Positions 46,591 to 50,280 of a stretch of 50,280 bases of DNA are shown piece after piece. The translations under genes were made by a program, and so were the position numbers. Position 1 is the stretch's first letter. Every line of letters begins with the position of its first letter. The notes under the pieces were generated by a model. It worked only from the letters and a program-made list of their open reading frames with translations. It was not told the DNA's origin and searched no databases. The DNA is from a virus: IMG/VR virus record IMGVR_UViG_3300042731_002780, positions 1 to 50,280 of that record; one strand, 5' to 3'.

Positions 46591-46769
46591 ACACCGACTA
46601 CACCGAACTCAGCGACAAACAGCTTCGCCAGCGTATCAGCGACATTAATAACAAGATTGCCGACGCCGTTGCGGTCAACCAGACGACTTTGGCAATGGAT
46701 ATGTTATTCACACGCGGCGAACTGCTGCGGGAACTGAAGCGACGGAATCTAAAGGAGGACGAGACATGA
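46587..46769 (+). CDS. Small coiled-coil early protein
   Basis: 60 residues, all helical (LSDKQLRQRISDINNKIADAV, ELLRELKRRNLKEDE). ATGA-coupled at both ends. Function unknown. Confidence 0.55.
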   Translation: MNTDYTELSDKQLRQRISDINNKIADAVAVNQTTLAMDMLFTRGELLRELKRRNLKEDET

Positions 46770-46816
46770 ATTGCAAAATTGATACACCAACCAACCTAGT
46801 GGAATGGAGCGAATGA
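46766..46816 (+). CDS. 16-codon micro-ORF MNCKIDTPTNLVEWSE
   Basis: The ATG overlaps the stop upstream as ATGA and has AAAGGAGG 7 bases before it, a near-perfect SD. The TGA comes one base before the ATG of the next gene. It may be a real peptide or a device that brings ribosomes to the next gene. Confidence 0.45.
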   Translation: MNCKIDTPTNLVEWSE

Positions 46817-46817
46817 G

Positions 46818-47216
46818 ATGAACAAAATCGTGCATGACAACTATCGCATCGTCATCGAACTTTACAACGGCAGTAATTTCATGAGTGATATTCATTCTCA
46901 TGCTGACGCCGAGCGTATATCCAATACCCTAAAAGCGCAAATCAAACGCCATATTGATCTGCCCTATGGCACGAATATCTATTTCCGATACGACACTTTC
47001 GAGTATTGCGAATGGTGCGGGTTGGATGTCACGGATAAAACGGATGTTTGCCAAGACGTTGAATGGGATGATGGCGAACTTTCGTCATGGCCGGGAATGC
47101 CCGTATGCTGTACAAAAGCACAGGTGTTATGGGCCAAAGATAACGCGCCACCGCCGCCGCTTGTTATGCCAAATTGGATTATCGATGAACTAAAAGCAAT
47201 GGAGGATGAGTCATGA
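46818..47216 (+). CDS. Early protein with Cys motifs
   Basis: 132 residues, GGAG 8 bases upstream of the ATG. The middle has CEWCG (about 63-67) and single Cys at about 77, 95-96 that may complete a zinc site (VCQDVEW, PVCCTKAQ). Otherwise alpha/beta. Function unknown. ATGA-coupled to the next gene. Confidence 0.55.
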   Translation: MNKIVHDNYRIVIELYNGSNFMSDIHSHADAERISNTLKAQIKRHIDLPYGTNIYFRYDTFEYCEWCGLDVTDKTDVCQDVEWDDGELSSWPGMPVCCTKAQVLWAKDNAPPPPLVMPNWIIDELKAMEDES

Positions 47217-47458
47217 ATAATTCCAAAGTTCATCATAACGGTGTTTTGGATTATGCGTCATTCGATACTCCAACCTTGGAGCGTATTTTGTACAACGGCA
47301 TTAATTGTGATGCCTTCGGTAAATTCGAGGCAGCGAAAGAGCTTAAAGCGCGGGGTGAAACCGCTATCCTAGGAAATGCTGCAAATAATCCTAACGTGCA
47401 ACGAATGACCCGCGCTGCGGCTGTTCGTTTTATGAATGGCTTTAGTCACAAGGAGTGA
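47213..47458 (+). CDS. Small helical early protein
   Basis: 81 residues, ATGA overlap upstream. Helical (DTPTLERILYNGINCDAFGKFEAAKELKARG, NVQRMTRAAAVRFMNGF). Function unknown. Confidence 0.5.
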   Translation: MNNSKVHHNGVLDYASFDTPTLERILYNGINCDAFGKFEAAKELKARGETAILGNAANNPNVQRMTRAAAVRFMNGFSHKE

Positions 47459-47465
47459 TGAAATA

Positions 47466-47867
47466 ATGTACGATCCTACATTCGAGGTTGACCGCGCCGA
47501 AGACAACGCCATACAAGAAGAAAACGCGCGTGAGTTTCTAGCGCTCCAGGAACGCACCGACAAGTTCTGGCGGTGGCATCAGCGGCAGTATCAGGAAACG
47601 GTCAAACAGGGACACGACCATGCTGTAGCGCGTGAAGTGATGGATGACTGGTGTCAGGCGCATAACATCCCGTTCCGTTGCCGGACTCGTATTGGCAAAC
47701 CCTGCGCTTACCTGATGGAACTCCAACGCATACGTCCCGCCCGGTCTATAGCTGACTTCAAGGCTTATGTGCAGGCGGTTGGCGTCGAGAACTTAGACCG
47801 TGATGAGTACAACCGTTGGATGCGGCTCACGACTGGTGACCCAAATTTTGGTCGCCGGGGATACTAG
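47466..47867 (+). CDS. Unrecognised early protein
   Basis: 133 residues from the ATG at 47466; AAGGAG is 10 bases upstream, and a longer frame to 47436 lies inside the previous gene. Helical N-terminal half with charged residues (LALQERTDKFWRWHQRQYQETVKQG), then a more compact end. Function unknown. Confidence 0.55.
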   Translation: MYDPTFEVDRAEDNAIQEENAREFLALQERTDKFWRWHQRQYQETVKQGHDHAVAREVMDDWCQAHNIPFRCRTRIGKPCAYLMELQRIRPARSIADFKAYVQAVGVENLDRDEYNRWMRLTTGDPNFGRRGY

Positions 47868-47876
47868 GAGGAAACC

Positions 47877-48101
47877 ATGCCAAAACAAAACGGACGCAGT
47901 ATATCACTCTACATGACCTTCCGAGACCAGGCCATGCTTGACTGGCTGGCAACATGGCTCATTCCAGATGTGCAATACAACAAGACACCAACCATCCGCA
48001 AAGTGTTGTATGAGCGGTTGGTTGTCGAAGCCGCAGCACGCGGTATCTCTCAGGCGTCTGTTGATGCCAGTCTTGATAAGATGGTGGAGGATAGGAAATG
48101 A
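47877..48101 (+). CDS. RHH-like small DNA-binding protein
   Basis: 74 residues with AGGAGGAAACC just before the ATG. RSISLYMTFRDQAMLDWLATWL then TPTIRKVLYERLVVEAAARG follows the strand-helix-helix order of a ribbon-helix-helix protein. Candidate regulator of early or middle genes. ATGA-coupled to the next gene. Confidence 0.55.
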   Translation: MPKQNGRSISLYMTFRDQAMLDWLATWLIPDVQYNKTPTIRKVLYERLVVEAAARGISQASVDASLDKMVEDRK

Positions 48102-48424
48102 GCAACACACTACCTGATAACGCACACTTTTGTCCAGACTGTAACGGCACCGGCAATGCCTGCGGGTATCACGTACCAGACGATGCGGTTATGCCGCAAC
48201 TGTGCCAGTCCTGCAAAGGGCGCGGGTATGTGTTCGACACGACGGTGCAACCGGTGCGAGACATCATCATCGTGACGCTGCCAGCCAGCACAGAGGACAC
48301 GTTGCAGGAACTCCGAGATATGCTCTGGAAGTGCCGCAATTTTAAGCCGGACGCGGTGGCGCTCAGGATCGCGGTGAGTGACATGCTGACCGCAGTGCAG
48401 GAAGCGAAAGAGGTTGTGAGATGA
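48098..48424 (+). CDS. DnaJ-like zinc-finger protein
   Basis: 108 residues. Two CxxCxGxG-type repeats, CPDCNGTGNACGY (about 12-24) and CQSCKGRGYVF (about 36-46), as in the DnaJ zinc domain; four Cys would bind zinc. No J domain is present. The C-terminal helical part (STEDTLQELRDMLWKCRNF) may bind a partner. Might act on host chaperone or on a protein complex. ATGA overlap at both ends. Confidence 0.65.
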   Translation: MSNTLPDNAHFCPDCNGTGNACGYHVPDDAVMPQLCQSCKGRGYVFDTTVQPVRDIIIVTLPASTEDTLQELRDMLWKCRNFKPDAVALRIAVSDMLTAVQEAKEVVR

Positions 48425-48624
48425 AACCATCAGACCGGCAACACATCCTCATCACCGACTATCTGAACGCCCGTGCCGACAGTTTGAATCTGGCCATGAT
48501 CGCGTACAAAGAACAGATACTTGAGACCATGACGCGGTTACGGGCGCTATGCGAATTGGAAGGCATCACGCAAGAGCAGCTAGACGCCGCGTGGGAAGCG
48601 CGGCAGAGAGGCAAACGGACGTGA
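48421..48624 (+). CDS. Small helical early protein
   Basis: 67 residues, ATGA-coupled upstream, GTGA-coupled downstream. Helical throughout (NARADSLNLAMIAYKEQILETMTRLRAL), basic end. Function unknown. Confidence 0.5.
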   Translation: MKPSDRQHILITDYLNARADSLNLAMIAYKEQILETMTRLRALCELEGITQEQLDAAWEARQRGKRT

Positions 48625-48824
48625 GAAAACCGTTGACTGCTGAGAAGGCATTGGAACGTATCCGCGAGGAAGGACATTTAACAGTCGCCAATGAGAATCT
48701 AGTATGGTTTCCCCTGATGCTTGAACTATTGCGTCGGGACAAAATCAAAATCACGGAAGTAAGAGAATTTCGAGACAATGAAAAGCCGTTTTGGATGATA
48801 ACGGTAGGGGTACGCTCAAAATGA
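48621..48824 (+). CDS. Small early protein with GTG start
   Basis: 67 residues from a GTG that overlaps the previous stop as GTGA; the longer frame to 48549 lies inside the previous gene. A winged-helix-like string (TAEKALERIREEGHLTVANENLVWFPLMLELLRRDKIKIT). Function unknown. Confidence 0.5.
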   Translation: MRKPLTAEKALERIREEGHLTVANENLVWFPLMLELLRRDKIKITEVREFRDNEKPFWMITVGVRSK

Positions 48825-48914
48825 CCACTACCCGCGCTGCTACGACAACCGCATTCAAGCCCGGCCCGGCGCGGTTTCACTTCGCATATGTACCTATAGG
48901 AGAGGATTTGTACT

Positions 48915-49142
48915 ATGTGGGTTTTGGAGATGTACAACGAAGAACTGAAAATATGGACGCCCATCGAAAAGGGCATCAGCAAGATTCTGCTAGAACAGCG
49001 CAAGACGTTCTGGGGCGGCCCGAACAACCTGAAATACAAAGTGCGGGAAATCGAGACGCAAGCCGAATGGAATGCACTAGTCAATGTGCGCCGGACTGCC
49101 GACGTGATGCGCTCATACCTGTCCCCACGTCAAGCGAACTAA
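48915..49142 (+). CDS. Small early protein, covered by another open frame
   Basis: 75 residues. GAGG lies 9 bases before the ATG within the CTATAGGAG box. The protein has a normal composition (WVLEMYNEELKIWTPIEKG, NNLKYKVREIETQAEW) and codon use like its neighbours. A long open frame (48821-49423) covers it in another phase; only one of the two is likely to be real in this stretch, and this one is preferred. Function unknown. Confidence 0.6.
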   Translation: MWVLEMYNEELKIWTPIEKGISKILLEQRKTFWGGPNNLKYKVREIETQAEWNALVNVRRTADVMRSYLSPRQAN

Positions 49143-49144
49143 AG

Positions 49145-49423
49145 TTGCTACCCGCGCCGCATGTTGCCGGGCTGTTACCGGCGCGGGTGCCTGTACCAAC
49201 GAACGGACAGCGTAAATACGTCCAGGTTCAGGGCGTTGGTGTGGGGTATCTGACCACCGTCACCGACCGGGAATACCACCAGATAACGCTGGTCGGGCTG
49301 TCTCAGGGGGCGTGTGTCTGGAAACAGGCGCATCAATTTACAGCGTGCGCTAAGCCGGACGGCATGACACCGTATCAGGCCAGTGTGAAATTGAAGACCG
49401 AACAAGTCAAAGTGAAAATGTGA
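49145..49423 (+). CDS. Small early protein, probable TTG start
   Basis: 92 residues if the TTG at 49145, two bases after the previous stop, is used; a GTG further on is possible. No SD is seen, so the start is uncertain. The C-terminal part (YVQVQGVGVGYLTTVTDREYHQITLVGLSQGACVWK) is clearly coding. Beta-rich. Function unknown. It might instead be the end of a 200-residue protein starting at 48821. Confidence 0.5.
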   Translation: MLPAPHVAGLLPARVPVPTNGQRKYVQVQGVGVGYLTTVTDREYHQITLVGLSQGACVWKQAHQFTACAKPDGMTPYQASVKLKTEQVKVKM

Positions 49424-49437
49424 GAGGATAGAGGACG

Positions 49438-49773
49438 ATGGCAACAGCAGGACAACAGATTGACGAGCTACATCAACAATTGATGACCGCAAGGCAGCGC
49501 ATCGCGGAACTGGAAGCGGAATTGAAACCATTCCGTGAGTTCAAAGCAGCGGCGTCACAAATGCAACCACTACCTATCCAGAGCGCTGGCGGGGCGGGGG
49601 TAACGTGGGATGCGCCACTGATTAAAGAATACGTTGACCAGATCGACTTTAATGCTGATGCTATTATCATGTATCAAGATGGATACAGTATTCATTCATG
49701 GCGAATTATAGAACGAGAGTATATGTACGCCGTCATGTGGCAGCGACCGGCGCAGAGCGAGGTGGAGGAATGA
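49438..49773 (+). CDS. Early coiled-coil protein
   Basis: 111 residues, with GAGG at 49423-49427 region upstream of the ATG. Residues 5-40 are a coiled coil (QIDELHQQLMTARQRIAELEAEL), the rest alpha/beta with aromatic residues. ATGA-coupled to the last gene. Function unknown. Confidence 0.55.
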   Translation: MATAGQQIDELHQQLMTARQRIAELEAELKPFREFKAAASQMQPLPIQSAGGAGVTWDAPLIKEYVDQIDFNADAIIMYQDGYSIHSWRIIEREYMYAVMWQRPAQSEVEE

Positions 49774-49982
49774 GCGAGAAATTCTGGTCTGGTGGTCTGA
49801 AAGATGACCCGAAAGAACGCGATACGGCTGATGTGTTCGTAGATGGGTCACGGATTCGCATCGGTGTTTCAGAGCGTGATGAAAACCGAAATGCGATGAT
49901 CGACCTGTCATTTGAACAAGCCGAAAAGCTTATCGGGATGCTGACTGAGGCGTTGCTAGTGGCACGAATGCATCAGGACTAG
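49770..49982 (+). CDS. Last early gene, paralogue of the protein at 41881
   Basis: 70 residues from the ATG at 49770 (ATGA overlap). RDTADVFVDGSRIRIGVSE then a C-terminal helix LSFEQAEKLIGMLTEALLVAR, which aligns with LTRQQTTDLIALLTEALEVTK of the first paralogue. The two copies stand at opposite ends of the early region. Function unknown. Confidence 0.6.
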   Translation: MSEKFWSGGLKDDPKERDTADVFVDGSRIRIGVSERDENRNAMIDLSFEQAEKLIGMLTEALLVARMHQD

Positions 49983-49998
49983 CCATCCGCACACACAG

Positions 49999-50024
49999 AG
50001 CGCTGCCCACCGGCGGCGCTTTTC
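49999..50024 (+). terminator. Terminator of the early operon
   Basis: AGCGCTGCC pairs with GGCGGCGCT (9 pairs, one G-U) across the loop CACC, followed by TTTT. The minus strand lacks a U-run, so it mainly stops rightward transcription ahead of the convergent lipoprotein gene. Confidence 0.85.
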
Positions 50025-50280
50025 ATTTGCACGCATCTGGCACCGCAAATAGTGGTAACCATCCTTCTACCAGCGGATCATCTGCCGTCACCACATAAGC
50101 GGCGTTATCCTGATAGACGCCAGCAAACAGCAGCACGCCAGAAATAGCGGCGTGTTTTTCGTGGAGCGTGCTATCCACATAGAGCCAGGTTCCAGACGGC
50201 ACGGTGACATAGCTATCTGGCACGCAAAAGAGTTCGGCTGTTGGTGTGATGTCCGGGATAGGGCTGACCGTCGGCATAGG
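50023..50280 (-). CDS. Lipoprotein, C-terminal part (same gene as 1-124)
   Basis: This is the mature part of the lipoprotein whose signal peptide lies at 68-124. After the lipidated Cys come a Pro/Thr-rich linker and a compact domain with two further Cys, ending at the TGA at 50023. Treated alone it looks like an 84-residue protein starting at 50277, but the joined molecule gives a better start with a signal peptide. It converges on the early operon terminator at 49999-50024. No family was recognised for the mature domain. Confidence 0.75.
   Translation of the reverse strand, partial: PMPTVSPIPDITPTAELFCVPDSYVTVPSGTWLYVDSTLHEKHAAISGVLLFAGVYQDNAAYVVTADDPLVEGWLPLFAVPDACK
50211..50280. repeat. 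Terminal direct repeat, right copy
   Basis: Exact copy of bases 1-70. It lies inside the lipoprotein gene that begins at 124 on the minus strand and ends at 50023, so that gene is only complete when the two ends are joined. Confidence 0.95.

Noticed and set aside
48821-48915. Separate short peptide starting MTTTRAATTTAF
   Set aside because: It has an ATGA overlap, but no stop separates it from the frame running to 49423; kept only as an open question in the findings.
1-50280. CRISPR array, insertion sequence, tRNA or rRNA genes
   Set aside because: No regularly spaced direct repeats, no transposase motifs and no tRNA or rRNA signature were seen by eye; a tRNA scan was not possible.

Overview
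The window is an essentially complete genome of an unnamed tailed bacteriophage. The first 70 bases are repeated exactly as the last 70 (1-70 = 50211-50280), so the sequence reads as a circular or circularly permuted molecule of about 50,210 bp. A large terminase, HK97-type portal and capsid proteins, tail-assembly chaperones and an 840-residue tape measure indicate a siphovirus (long non-contractile tail); no sheath gene was seen. No integrase, DNA polymerase, rRNA or tRNA gene was recognised. Shine-Dalgarno (SD) sites are GGAGG-like and promoters are TTGACA/TATAAT-like, so the host is a bacterium with a sigma-70-type polymerase; the host cannot be named from the sequence. || Layout. (1) 41.6-50.0 kb, plus strand: early genes from promoters at 41583-41611 and 45805-45833, mostly very small proteins joined by ATGA overlaps, with an SSB-tailed DNA-binding protein, a HAD phosphatase, a DnaJ-like zinc-finger protein and an RHH-like protein; a strong terminator at 49999-50024 closes the unit. 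(2) 41.6-30.1 kb, minus strand: a replication and DNA-modification arm starting with an HTH regulator and a T5orf172-like nuclease, then small genes, a winged-helix replication protein, a primase-helicase, RNase H, an orphan DNA methyltransferase and a Gp37/Gp68-type protein, ended by a terminator at 30029-30058. Two structured leader or small-RNA elements with near-identical promoters lie inside this arm. (3) 29.9-29.0 kb: two small genes with their own promoters and a bidirectional terminator between them. (4) 28.9-0.1 kb, minus strand: the late operon, from a promoter at 29014-29041, in the order accessory surface proteins, terminases, portal, protease-capsid, connectors, tail tube, chaperones, tape measure, tail tip and fibre, lysis. 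The last gene, a lipoprotein, runs through the sequence ends. || How it works together. Face-to-face promoters beside the HTH gene look like the early switch. A 9-base word, ATGTACA[G/A]T, lies on this switch, on the second early promoter and on the late promoter, and is a candidate operator. The replication arm supplies initiation, priming/unwinding and RNA-primer removal, while the polymerase presumably comes from the host. The late operon builds the virion and then lyses the cell. || Most unusual points: a portal, a 2H-phosphoesterase-like domain and a MuF-like domain in one 911-residue protein; a protease-capsid fusion and a glycosidase-holin fusion, each with a well-placed SD and in-frame start before the second half; a possible -1 frameshift in the tail chaperones; the two structured RNAs; and a candidate leaderless promoter. 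All functions are by motif and context recognition only; no search or folding program was run.
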